DNA from: Batillaria attramentaria
Lineage: Eukaryota > Mollusca > Gastropoda > Batillariidae
NCBI GenBank assembly: GCA_018292915.2
Contig: JACVVK020000227.1
Span: 272,001 to 336,000 of the forward strand
Length of the DNA stretch: 64,000 bases
Direction: 5' to 3'
The translations under genes and the position numbers were made by a program. This document shows positions 43,654-57,100 of this stretch, piece after piece (within the stretch, counting starts at the first letter, position 1; every line of letters begins with the position of its first letter). The notes below the pieces were generated by a model, which had not been told where the DNA came from, did no database searches, and saw only the letters and a program-made list of their open reading frames with translations.

Positions 43654-46600
43654 CACCATAAATCATCCATAATACATGACAAATCAGACAACTGTAAAAC
43701 ACAACAAAAACCTGAGCCACATGAAAAGACGAGACAGGAATATGATGCATGTGTATTGAAACAGGGCCAGAGAAGGCATTCAAAAGAATAAACACGACAA
43801 GCATGTGTACCTGTGCATCGCGGAGGATCATGGGAAGGCCTGTGTCTTCAATAAATCCCTGACCACCAAAACATTCCAACCCTTCTGATGCCACAGCGAT
43901 CGCCTGCACACAGTAATAATCATCATCACATTAATCAACACAACACCACAAGTGACAAACCATCAATACTGTAGGGTACAACTAATACATGTACTTACAC
44001 CAAACTGAGATAAAGATCAGCCAGCCGTGACGTTCAAATGTTTTCCTGTTGTTCAGTCAATCAGACATATCCTGTAAGTGCATGTATTTGTTGTTGTACC
44101 ATAATACGCATGTACACAGGTAACACGATGGGAAGGGAGGCTGTTGGACAGACATTTCAGCAGACCTACAATTCCTTTCTCTCACTCAGTCGAATTCTTT
44201 ACTCTCAACTGCACGTTCTGTTACTTACTTTACTTAGGCCCCTGGCTCCACGTGGAGCATAGGCCATCGACAACCCTTCGCCATCGCACTCTGTTGCTAT
44301 TCTTGCCACTCCAGTCCAGTTGGTCCCCTGCTTATATAACTCTGCCTCAGTGTCCCGCCTCCAGCTGTTGCGAGGCCGGCCTCTCTTCCTTTTCCCCTGT
44401 GGGTTCCATGTCAGGGCTTGGTGTATGGTGCTGGATGCTGGCTTCCTGAGGGTGTGTCCAATCCAGCCCCACTTCCTCCGCAGGATCTGCTTGGTCGCTG
44501 GTTCCTGCCCTGCTCGCTCCCACAGCTCTTCGTTCCGGATCTTCTCTGGCCATCGGATGTTGAAGATGCGCCTCAGACAGGTGTTGAGAAATGTCTGGAT
44601 CTTCTGCTGCATCGTCTTTGTTGTCCTCCATGTTTCGCATCCGTAGAGCAGAACTGACTTCACGTTGGAGTTGAAGATGCGAAGTTTGGTTCTTATGCTG
44701 ACAACTTTGGATGCCCAGATGTTCTTCAGCATGACCATTGCTGCTCTTGCCTTGCCGATTCTGGCTGTGACGTCTCGGTCTGTGCCTCCCTGTCCATCAA
44801 CCACACTCCCCAGGTAGACAAAGGACTCTACCTCCCTGATGGACTCTCCACCGACTGTGACTGGTGTGTTGGCAGTGGTGTTGATCTTCATCAGCTCGGT
44901 TTTCCTCCTGTTGATCTTGAGCCCTGTTCCGGCTGATGTGGCTTCCAGGCATGTAGTCTTGTCCTGCATCTGGCTGTGGCTGTGAGACAGGAGCGCCAGG
45001 TCGTCCGCGAAGTCGAGGTCATCCAGCTGCGTCCAGAGTGTCCACTGTATCCCGTTTTTCCTGCCTGTTGTGGTGGTCTTCATGATCCAGTCGATGACCA
45101 GGAGGAAGAGGAATGGGGACAACAGGCATCCCTGGCGGACTCCGGTCTTCACCTCGAAGCTTTCTGACAACTGGCCGGCATGGGCAATCCTGCAGCTCAT
45201 GTCTTGGTAGGTGCACTGGATCAGGGAGATGATCTTCCCGGGAACTCCATAGTGCCTTAGCAGCTTCCACAGCGCCTCTCTGTCTACACTGTCGAAGGCC
45301 TTCTCATAGTCTATGAAGTTGATGTAGAGGGGGGAGTTCCACTCCAGTGACTGCTCAACAATGATGCGTAGGCTGGCGATCTGGTCAGCGCAGGACCTGT
45401 TCCTGCGAAAGCCCGCCTGCTGGTCTCGGAGCATAGGGTCAACTGCCTCCCTCATCCTCTCCAGTAGAATTCTGTTGAGAACCTTGCCTGGCACTGACAG
45501 GAGCATGATCCCTCGGTAGTTGCCGCAGTCCCTGAGGTCCCCTTTCTTTGGCAGCTTGATGACGATCCCTTCTTTCCACTGGGCTGGCACCTCTTCCTTC
45601 TCCCAGATCTTGCTGAATAGGCTGTGCAGCATGTTGACGGCTGTCTCTGTGTCTGCTTTGATGGCTTCTGCTGGTATCTCGTCCGGCCCTGCAGCTTTCC
45701 CATTTCTCAGTGTCATGATGGCTTTCCTGATCTCCGCCTTAGAGGGCTTGTCGCAGTTGATGGGTAGTTCTGTCTAAGCTGGCGGGATGTCTGGAGGTGT
45801 TTCAGGGATGGGGCGATTTAACAGTTCCCTGAAGTGTTCTGCCCATCGCTTCAGCTGTTCCTCAGTTGTTGTCAGTGGGTGCCCGTTCTTGTCCTTCACT
45901 GGTTTGTCTGTCTGCCGAAATTTGCCCGCGAGCTTCTTGGTCACCTGGTACAGGTCTTTTAGGTTCCCTTGTCCGGCTGCTTCCTCTGCTTGATTGGCCA
46001 GGTTGTCGATGTAGTCCCTCTTGTCCTTTCTGGTGCTCCTCTTCACTTCTCTGTCAGCTGCTGTGTATTCTTCCTGTGCCTTTGCCTTAGCTCTTCTTGT
46101 TCGGCTCGTGTTCAGTGCAGTTTTCTTCTTTTTCCTAACTTCCAGCTTCTGGATGGTATCAGCAGAGATCCATTCCTTGTGTTGGGTCTTTCTCTTGCCA
46201 AGGACCTCTTCGCATGTGTCGTGCCAGAGTTTCTTGCTGTGTTCCCACTGTGTCTCGATATCCATTCCACTGTCTTCTATCAGGTCTTGCAGTGGCTGGA
46301 ACCTGTTGGAAAGGCTGATCCGGAATGCTGCTTGTGTCTCTGTGTTCCTGAGTAGGCCAACGTTGTACCTGGTCCGTGTGTTGTTGGCGTTGGTGTGTCT
46401 CTTAAGCCGAAGTCTCAATGTTGTTGCAAGAAGGTGGTGGTCTGATGATACATCGGCACCCCTCATCACGCGCACATCTCGCCACGATCTCCTGAACTTC
46501 CGGCTGATGCAGATGTGATCAATCTGGTTCTCCGTGACATGGTCCGGTGATCTCCATGTGGCCTTGTGGATGCGCTTGTGTGGGAAGATGCTGCCTCCTA

Positions 46601-49600
46601 TCACTAGCTGGTTCAGGGCACAAAAGTCTGCAAAGCGCTCGCCATTTTCGTTCATCTGTCCCAGTCCGTGTGTTCCCATGGTGTTCTCATAGCCTGTGTT
46701 GTCTGATCCAATCTTGGCGTTGAAGTCTCCCATCAGTATGGTCATGTCCTTGGCTCCTCCTCTATCTATCACTGTCTGCAGTTGTTGGTAGAAATCATCT
46801 TTTTTCTCCTCTTCCGCATCATTGGTGGGAGCGTAGCACTGGATGATGTTTAGCTTGATGTCTTTCTTCTTGGTGATGAATTTGGCTGTGATGATGCGGG
46901 AGTTGACAGGTTCCCAGCCGATGAGTGCCCGCTGTGCCTCCGGTGCCAGCATCAGGGCCACGCCCTCAGTGTGGGGGGCTCCATCCTCTGTGTGTCCCGA
47001 GTACAGCAATTGCTCTCCCGATGAAAATCTCAGCTGTCCTGTCTGTAGCCACCTTGTCTCACTCAGTCCCAGTACTCCTATCCTGTAGTTCTTCATCTCT
47101 CTTGCTACTTGTATGGTCCTTCCTACTTCATACATTGTCCTGATGTTCCATGTGGCTACTCTCGTCGTTGTCCTGGGTGTTAGAAGGGGGGTCGGCCTTG
47201 CAGCTTCCTTTCGGATTTCACTGCAATGCGTCATAGGTCTCCGGGATGGAGACCCTTCCTCGCCCAGGTGAATGTTTTGGTTTGTTGCTGTCGATGCTTC
47301 TGTAACTTTTATGTTTTTTACAGGTAGGGCTGTTAACCCTACGCAAACCCGTTTAGCCTCTTGGAGAGGTGGTCCACATTCGTCTGACCTCTACCCTTCG
47401 ACCTGTCCAGCTTGGGTGACCCTGCCAGGAGCACGTGCTCCCGCTGGCGAAGCTCTCTGGGTCATTGAGGTACACAAGCCACTACCCCACGACAAGGGTT
47501 GGACCATGTAGGGGCACGTTCTGTTATAGGACCAAAATTCATGGACATAAACATTCGCAGCTTTTCAAGCGTGGAATGGAAAATGTTTTGTACCCTTACC
47601 TGTTTTCCGGTGTAAAGTTTCATGACAGGCACAAGGAGACGCATCAACTGTTTCTCCGTTTCTGTGGCAACACCGACTTCCTCAAGTCCCAAAAGACGCC
47701 CCACTTCCAGAACCAACAGTTCAGCACCACGTGTCTCCACCTGTCACAGAGCGATTGGTCAATTTTGGTAAACGATAATAAGGTGGGTTGTGTGTATGAA
47801 TTTATTAAGTTTTACAATTTCCACAGGAATCTGTCTTATGCTGTAGAATTTCCAAAGGCATGAATAGTATGTGCCTATTCATAACCTGCTAGTCACGTGC
47901 TTATGATGCGTGCCGAGTAGTGTTCAATCCGACCGGAGCAATAGGCGATTCTGAGTAGATTCGTCAGTCGCTACTGTACGTCCAAGCGAAGTAGGTCTCC
48001 GCCGTTGGCTTAGGGCCGAGATCCCCACTGGTGTAAAATTCACTCATGCTTCAAACCTAGCGAGACGAGGGTGAGTTTTTGCTTCCTATTTTCCGTAGGA
48101 ACTTTTTTTGTAAGCAGACTCCAAATGCTTCCTTACGTGTTAGGATGTTGTGCGAGTTTCATGTGTTCACTAAATAATTACCGAGTCTTGTATTAGTAAT
48201 TTGGAAGTCTGTGATTTGATATTTTTCAGAGTTGATGGTACATTATGTCTAGATGAATATAAACGCAATAGCTTTATTTATGGGTCGTACTGCTGTGTAG
48301 ATATGGTGGATGTAATGCACGTGAAGGTAGATGTAAACCGTCAAAACTATGGTATGGGGAAAGAAGGTGAATAGAAACTGAGTGCGACTTTATTGTTGAC
48401 AGTTTAAAGTACTGGGTCGCTCTCGGGCGTGGGCTGTAGTTCTGCCGTCCCGGGTAGACAGCCACACTCGCTTCCTGGATTGGAGGTGCCGGGTGCCCCA
48501 GAGCTTCGTACGGGCCACTCTGGGTCCGAGAGGCACAGCTGGTCAACGTGCTCCTGATCAGGGCGCGTGTTGATGTCCCTCTTTGTGTTCTTTGGGTGAA
48601 TCTTCGATGGCCAGGCCTGCGTTACCCAGAGTGCGCCTTTGTGGTTGGCGTGGCACACATCCCCCTCCATCTACGACTGTGACCTAACATCCACACGCAA
48701 CAGTCGGTTCTACACATCTGCTCTTGTCTCGCGCGGACCAATACTTCCCAGCTAAGTCGTTCGCGCTAGAGACCATCCACATTGTTCTTGTTCTTCGTCT
48801 GGTCATCTCTACGTCATCCCCACAGCATCGCGTCTGATCTCATCCACGTTTACGACATTGTCCTGGGGTTACCTCTTTCTCAGTCAGACCATATGCTATC
48901 TTCATATTCTAGTCATTTCATGTTTTTTCTTTTGAAATACTAAACTAAAACCTGACTTTGCTTTAGTCTTGATTCTTTAGTGGTGGTGGATGCGGACGGA
49001 GGTACTGCGGGAGGCTGATTGAATGTGAATGGTTGGAAGTTGTATACATACATACACACCTTGTACGGTCGCCCTGTAACACCACCTGTCACAAAAACCC
49101 GTAGTGATACAGTTTAACAGGTCTTCTGTAGTCACACATGTTTTCTGCCTCTCTTTGCGGTTCATCTGTACAACCAGCACCTAACACAACGGACACTTCT
49201 GAAAAACTGGGATGGAGCAATGGCATGCTTTCCAAGCGCAGGAAATGTCATGTTGTACTGAACTGATCTGTCCTGAAGAAGGTAAAAAACACTTCAATAG
49301 GAGGCTTTGCACTGAGACATCTGTTGTTGTTGACATTTGTTTTGTTTGTTTGGGCTGGTTTTGTTGTTGTTGTTGTTCTTTTAACTGCTGTTATTTTATC
49401 TGTGATATTTACTGAAGAGTTGGCACCACTGTTTTGTGGACACCGTGCAGAGAACAGGTTTCCAAAAAAGTCAGGCGGCCAAAGACCTTACCTCCATCCT
49501 TGCCAGCGTCTGAATGTGGAGTGGGTAGTCCTTCAGTACGGATCCAAATGCTGATCGCCTTGTGCTGTAGTCGCGCGCCATGTTCACCATCCTGGGGGGA

Positions 49601-52600
49601 CAGATGTGTACGTTTCTTACATGTACAGACAGTCCACTGACACAACTGTACTGTCCATAATACAACTAATGTCTACAAAACAGTCAATAGGTCTGTACAA
49701 ATACCCCCCCCCCCCCCCCACACACACACACACACACAAAATAATCAAATTAACTCTTCCTATACTTGTAACAGATCAATCAGGAAATGTCAAGGTTGCC
49801 GCCAGAGACCTCAGCTGTGCAAGACAGGGCATGACAATTATAACAAGATACATTGCACTGTAACTGATATAAACCTGCGCAGCACCATTCCAGCCAAGTC
49901 TGAACATTGTGTGTGAGAGATAATCTATAATAATAATACATGAGGCTGGGATAACAACACAAGTGAACATTCTGTGTGAGAGAATATAATCTATAATAAT
50001 AATACATGAGGCTGGGATAACAACACAAGTGAACATTCTGTGTGAGAGAATATAATCCATAATAATAATACATGAGGCTGGGATAACAACACAAGTGAAC
50101 ATTGTGTGTGAGAGAATATAATCTATAATAATAATACATGAGGCTGGGATAACAACACAAGTGAACATTCTGTGTGAGAGAATATAATCCATAATAATAA
50201 TACATGAGGCTGGGATAACAACACAAGTGAACATTGTGTGTGAGAGAATATAATCTATAATAATAATACATGAGGCTGGGATAACAACACAAGTGAACAT
50301 TGTGTGTGAGAGAATATAATCTATAATAATAATACATGAGGCTGGGATAACAACACAAGTGAACATTGTGTGTGAGAGAATATAATCTATAACAATAATA
50401 CATGAGGCTGGGATAACAACACAAGTGAACATTGTGTGTGAGAGAATATAATCTATAATAATAATACATGAGGCTGGGATAACAACACAAGTGAACATTC
50501 TGTGTGAGAGAATATAATCCATAATAATAATACATGAGGCTGGGATAACAACACAAGTGAACATTCTGTGTGAGAGAATATAATCCATAATAATAATACA
50601 TGAGGCTGGGATAACAACACAAGTGAACATTGTGTGTGAGAGAATATAATCTATAATAATAATACATGAGGCTGGGATAACAACACAAGTGAACATTCTG
50701 TGTGAGAGAATATAATCCATAATAATAATACATGAGGCTGGGATAACAACACAAGTGAACATTGTGTGTGAGAGAATATAATCTATAATAATAATACATG
50801 AGGCTGGGATAACAACACAAGTGAACATTGTGTGTGAGAGAATATAATCTATAATAATAATACATGAGGCTGGGATAACAACACAAGTGAACATTGTGTG
50901 TGAGAGAATATAATCTATAATAATAATACATGAGGCTGGGATAACAACACAAGTGAACATTGTGTGTGAGAGAATATAATCTATAACAATAATACATGAG
51001 GCTGGGATAACAACACAAGTGAACATTGTGTGTGAGAGAATATAATCTATAACAATAATACATGAGGCTGGGATAACAACACAAGTGAACATTGTGTGTG
51101 AGAGAATATAATCTATAACAATAATACATGAGGCTGGGATAACAACACAAGTGAACATTGTGTGTGAGAGAATATAATCTATAACAATAATACATGAGGC
51201 TGGGATAACAACACAAGTGAACATTCTGTGTGAGAGAATATAATCCATAATAATAATACATGAGGCTGGGATAACAACACAAGTGAACATTGTGTGTGAG
51301 AGAATATAATCTATAACAATAATACATGAGGCTGGGATAACAACACAAGTGAACATTGTGTGTGAGAGAATATAATCCATAATAATAATACATGAGGCTG
51401 GGATAACAACACAAGTGAACATTGTGTGTGAGAGAATATAATCTATAACAATAATACATGAGGCTGGGATAACAACACAAGTGAACATTGTGTGTGAGAG
51501 AATATAATCCATAATAATAATACATGAGGCTGGGATAACAACACAAGTGAACATTGTGTGTGAGAGAATATAATCTATAACAATAATACATGAGGCTGGG
51601 ATAACAACACAAGTGAACATTGTGTGTGAGAGAATATAATCTATAATAATAATACATGAGGCTGGGATAACAACACAAGTGAACATTCTGTGTGAGAGAA
51701 TATAATCCATAATAATAATACATGAGGCTGGGATAACAACACAAGTGAACATTCTGTGTGAGAGAATATAATCCATAATAATAATACATGAGGCTGGGAT
51801 AACAACACAAGTGAACATTCTGTGTGAGAGAATATAATCCATAATAATAATACATGAGGCTGGGATAACAACACAAGTGAACATTCTGTGTGAGAGAATA
51901 TAATCCATAATAATAATACATGAGGCTGGGATAACAACACAAGTGAACATTGTGTGTGAGAGAATATAATCCATAATAATAATACATGAGGCTGGGATAA
52001 CAACACAAGTGAACATTCTGTGTGAGAGAATATAATCCATAATAATAATACATGAGGCTGGGATAACAACACAAGTGAACATTCTGTGTGAGAGAATATA
52101 ATCCATAATAATAATACATGAGGCTGGGATAACAACACAAGTGAACATTCTGTGTGAGAGAATATAATCCATAATAATAATACATGAGGCTGGGATAACA
52201 ACACAAGTGAACATTCTGTGTGAGAGAATATAATCCATAATAATAATACATGAGGCTGGGATAACAACACAAGTGAACATTCTGTGTGAGAGAATATAAT
52301 CCATAATAATAATACATGAGGCTGGGATAACAACACAAGTGAACATTCTGTGTGAGAGAATATAATCCATAATAATAATACATGAGGCTGGGATAACAAC
52401 ACAAGTGAACATTCTGTGTGAGAGAATATAATCCATAATAATAATACATGAGGCTGGGATAACAACACAAGTGAACATTGTGTGTGAGAGAATATAATCC
52501 ATAATAATAATACATGAGGCTGGGATAACAACACAAGTGAACATTCTGTGTGAGAGAATATAATCCATAATAATAATACATGAGGCTGGGATAACAACAC

Positions 52601-54111
52601 AAGTGAACATTCTGTGTGAGAGAATATAATCCATAATAATAATACATGAGGCTGGGATAACAACACAAGTGAACATTCTGTGTGAGAGAATATAATCCAT
52701 AATAATAATACATGAGGCTGGGATAACAACACAAGTGAACATTCTGTGTGAGAGAATATAATCCATAATAATAATACATGAGGCTGGGATAACAACACAA
52801 GTGAACATTGTGTGTGAGAGAATATAATCTATAACAATAATACATGAGGCTGGGATAACAACACAAGTGAACATTCTGTGTGAGAGAATATAATCCATAA
52901 TAATAATACATGAGGCTGGGATAACAACACAAGTGAACATTGTGTGTGAGAGAATATAATCTATAACAATAATACATGAGGCTGGGATAACAACACAAGT
53001 GAACATTGTGTGTGAGAGAATATAATCCATAATAATAATACATGAGGCTGGGATAACAACACAAGTGAACATTGTGTGTGAGAGAATATAATCTATAACA
53101 ATAATACATGAGGCTGGGATAACAACACAAGTGAACATTCTGTGTGAGAGATAATCTATAATAATAATACATGAGGCTGGGATAACAACACACGTGAACA
53201 TTGTGTGTGAGAGAATATAATCTATAATAATAATACATGAGGCTGGGATAACAACACAAGTGAACATTCTGTGTGAGAGAATATAATCTATAACAATAAT
53301 ACATGAGGCTGGGATAACAACACAAGTGAACATTGTGTGTGAGAGAATATAATCTATAATAATAATACATGAGGCTGGGATAACAACACAAGTGAACATT
53401 GTGTGTGAGAGAATATAATCCATAATAATAATACATGAGGCTGGGATAACAACACAAGTGAACATTCTGTGTGAGAGAATATAATCCATAATAATAATAC
53501 ATGAGGCTGGGATAACAACACAAGTGAACATTCTGTGTGAGAGAATATAATCCATAATAATAATACATGAGGCTGGGATAACAACACAAGTGAACATTCT
53601 GTGTGAGAGAATATAATCTATAATAATAATACATGAGGCTGGGATAACAACACAAGTGAACATTGTGTGTGAGAGATAATCTATAATAATAATACATGAG
53701 GCTGGGATAACAACACACGTGAACATTGTGTGTGAGAGAATATAATCCATAATAATAATACATGAGGCTGGGATAACAACACACGTGAACATTCTGTGTG
53801 AGAGAATATAATCTATAATAATAATACATGAGGCTGGGATAACAACACACGTGAACATTCTGTGTGAGAGAAGATAATCTATAATAATAATACATGAGGC
53901 TGGGATAACAACACACGTGAACATTCTGTGTGAGAGATAATCTATAATAATAATACAAGTGAAAGTGAAACGTCATGACAGCCGACTGCTAACTGATAAA
54001 CTACCGATTACCTGCGCATGCTACTTGCGGCCGAGAGAGAGTTGTGTAATCGAGTCAGGGTCAGCATGTTGGAGATGCCAGCCACACCGCGACCTTCATC
54101 TGACACCTGAT

Positions 54112-54150
<39 letters not shown>

Positions 54151-57100
54151 GTGACTATCAGCAACTCTAAAGTCAAAATTAATGTGTGTGCTGGGGGTTT
54201 AATGTTCATTTCCACCACATACAGGTAATATCAAGGATGGGGAAATGAAGAAAAAACTAGTACTAATATTTAGCTCCAACCCGGGATTCGAACTTTCAAC
54301 CAAAGCCCTGAAAATCCAACTCTGGTTATCCCAGCTCCCCGAGCTGCAGAAGCAGAAAACAAAGCAAAAGGCAGGACATTTGTCTGATGTCGAGTAATCA
54401 CCACTATACCCTGATGTCCAGTAATCACCACTACACCCTGATGTCCAGTAATCACCACTATACCCTGATGTCCAGTAATCACCACTACACCCTGATGTCC
54501 GGTAATCACCACTATACCCTGATGTCCGGTAATCACCACTATACCCTGATGTCCAGTATTCACCACTACACCCTGATGTCCGGTAATCACCACTACACCC
54601 TGATGTCCGGTAATCACCACTACACCCTGATGTCCAGTATTCACCACTACACCCTGATGTCCAGTAATCACCACTACACCCTGATGTCCGGTAATCACCA
54701 CTATACCCTGATGTCCAGTAATCACCACTACACCCTGATGTCCGGTAATCACCACTATACCCTGATGTCCGGTAATCACCACTACACCCTGATGTCCGGT
54801 AATCACCACTATACCCTGATGTCCGGTAATCACCACTATACCCTGATGTCCGGTAATCACCACTATACCCTGATGTCCGGTAATCACCACTACACCCTGA
54901 TGTCCGGTAATCACCACTACACCCTGATGTCCAGTAATCACCACTATACCCTGATGTCCGGTAATCACCACTATACCCTGAAAGCAGTAGATCCATCAAG
55001 CAGAAGTTCCGCTGTGGGCAGCTGTCGTGTTCCCAGCTTGTTTTTCAGTTTCTGGATCTGGATGTTGTTCAGTTTCCCGTCAGGTCCGCGTAGCTCCAGG
55101 TAAAACAATGACAGACCTCGTGTTCCCTATCAAACACACCATTCGGCAGCATTAAACATTATTACAATTAGGAAAGAAGTAAAACGGAAACCTGAGAAAG
55201 TAAATCGCAACTGGAGGCACGAAGTTATCTTCTACAAAATACAAGTTTACATGTATGACATTGACATACATTTGTTTGACTGATAAGCCAAAGTACGCAG
55301 CTGTCATACCTCGACGGTGTTCCCCTCCTTGTCAGCAATCCTAGCCAAGGTGAAGGTCATATCAGCATCTGTTGCTGAGGAAAACCATTTGTATCCATAG
55401 AGCCGGTAGGTGCCGTCTGGCTGCTCGATGGCCACTGTCTCCGTTCCTCTGGCTGTAAAAAGGAACGACCATTTTCTAAAAATTGTCAATAAAAACTATT
55501 TTCTGCAAAAGAACTGGCAAAGACACTACTATGACTGATATGTTTTGGTTTTTTAAGATTTTTTCTCTATAGTGAAACAACTTCACAGGGTGGGACAGAT
55601 TTCGCTGCACGCAGCAGCAAGTTCCCGTGATAAAAAGCAAGACTGTTTTTATTGACGGTGCGTGGGGGTGAACGGGTGGGTGATGATGGCGATGGTGCTT
55701 TCAACTTAACTAGTTTTCGGAGGTGCCGGGAAATATTTGAAACAAGCAACAGGTTTCTTACCAACATCGGAGCCACCCCGTTTTTCCGTCATCCACTGGC
55801 CTGACGTCCAGAAGACAGCTGGGTCACGAGAGGTCAGGTGACTAAATGCACGCTCAATCAGCCAAGGTGAAGACAACTGTATGGTCTGTAGCACGAAAAA
55901 AGAAGAAAAAAAAAAATTACACAAAATGAATGAATACAATTTGCTGGACATTTATTTGCTCCCTGTTAGTTTTTGTGTACTGTCACTTTTACTTCCTTCC
56001 TCTTCTTCTGGTAGACTAGGAGAGTCACGAACTGTGCCGCGTGACGCCACGTTCACTCCATGCAGGAGAGTCATGAACTGTGCACCGTGACGCCACGTTC
56101 ACTCCATGCAGGAGAGCCATGAACTGTGCCGCGTGACGCCACGTTCACTCCATGCAGGAGAGTCATGAACTGTGCCGCGTGACACCACGTTCACTCCATG
56201 CAGGAGAGCCATGAACTGTGCACCGTGACGCCACGTTCACTCCATGCAGGAGAGTCATGAACTGTGCCGCGTGACACCACGTTCACTCCATGCAGGAGAG
56301 CCATGAACTGTGCACCGTGACGCCACGTTCACTCCATGCAGGAGAGTCACGAACTGTGCCGCGTGACGCCACATTCACTCCATGCAGGACAGCCATGAAC
56401 TGTGCCGCGTGACGCCACGTTCACTCCATGCAGGAGAGTCATGAACTGTGCCGCGTGACACCACGTTCACTCCATGCAGGAGAGCCATGAACTGTGCACC
56501 GTGACACCACGTTCACTCCATGCAGGAGAGCCATGAACTGTGCACCGTGACGCCACGTTCACTCCATGCAGGAGAGCCATGACCTGTGCCGCCACGTTCA
56601 CTCCATGCAGGAGAGCCATGAACTGTGCACCGTGACGCCACGTTCACTCCATGCAGGCGAGCCATGACCTGTGCCGCGTGACGCCACGTTCACTCGATGC
56701 AGGAGAGCCATGACCTGTGCCGCCACGTTCACTCCATGCAAGAGTCATGAACTGTGCCGCGTGACGCCACGTTCACTCCATGCCAGACTTAGACTATGAT
56801 CTGGGATCCTCCAGAGCTAAGTGAATTATCACCTCTATAATCTTGGCCGCTCCATCTGCCATGGCGAGGGGACAGCTGTAGAGACCGGAGGACGGGGCGT
56901 ACAGGTAAAGCTTGGTAATCTGGTACAGACGACTGAAACAGAATCATGGCAATTACGTACAACACAATACAAACAACAAAGCTCGCAGCAACATCAATAT
57001 AGATCGACAGTAAACAGAGGAAAGGAATCAGAGCAGACAGTGATACAAATTCCAGCTGATCAGATCAGGTTATTATCGACGAATGCACCTCAGAAGATCA

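Larger units (their letters stand above)
44224..47513 (-). mobile_element. Full-length RTE-like LINE (copy 1) with 13-bp target-site duplication
   Basis: The 3.29-kb element lies in sense orientation in dehydrogenase intron 9 and is bounded by GCACGTTCTGTTA at 44,211-44,223 and 47,514-47,526. One ORF from ATG 47,234 encodes an apurinic-type endonuclease ([37 protein letters not shown]) and a reverse transcriptase ([59 protein letters not shown]). The ORF is broken by TAG at 45,774-45,776 (Glu in copy 2) and by a 4-bp deletion near the C-terminus at about 44,295, so it is probably dead. The nearly absent 3' UTR and the short (AAGT)n tail fit the RTE clade; clade is by pattern only. Confidence 0.93.

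Noticed and set aside
44347..46518. Plus-strand ORFs over the LINE
   Set aside because: Antisense shadows of the RTE endonuclease/reverse transcriptase ORF; the same shadows recur over the second copy.
48404..48670. 88-codon minus-strand ORF in dehydrogenase intron 8
   Set aside because: Resembles no family I know, and the flanking exons splice in phase without it.
49776..53976. Two overlapping minus-strand ORFs of about 1,380-1,400 codons with a 22-residue repeat
   Set aside because: They are the translation of the 66-bp minisatellite (66 is divisible by 3 and the unit lacks stops in two frames). They lie inside an intron whose flanking exons splice in phase without them.
54275..54345. tRNA-like segment with AGTTCGAATCCC on the minus strand
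   Set aside because: I could not fold an anticodon arm or acceptor stem; probably a SINE remnant.
54199..55103. ORFs on both strands with a 9-residue repeat
   Set aside because: Translation of the 27-bp intronic minisatellite; open on both strands only because 27 is divisible by 3.
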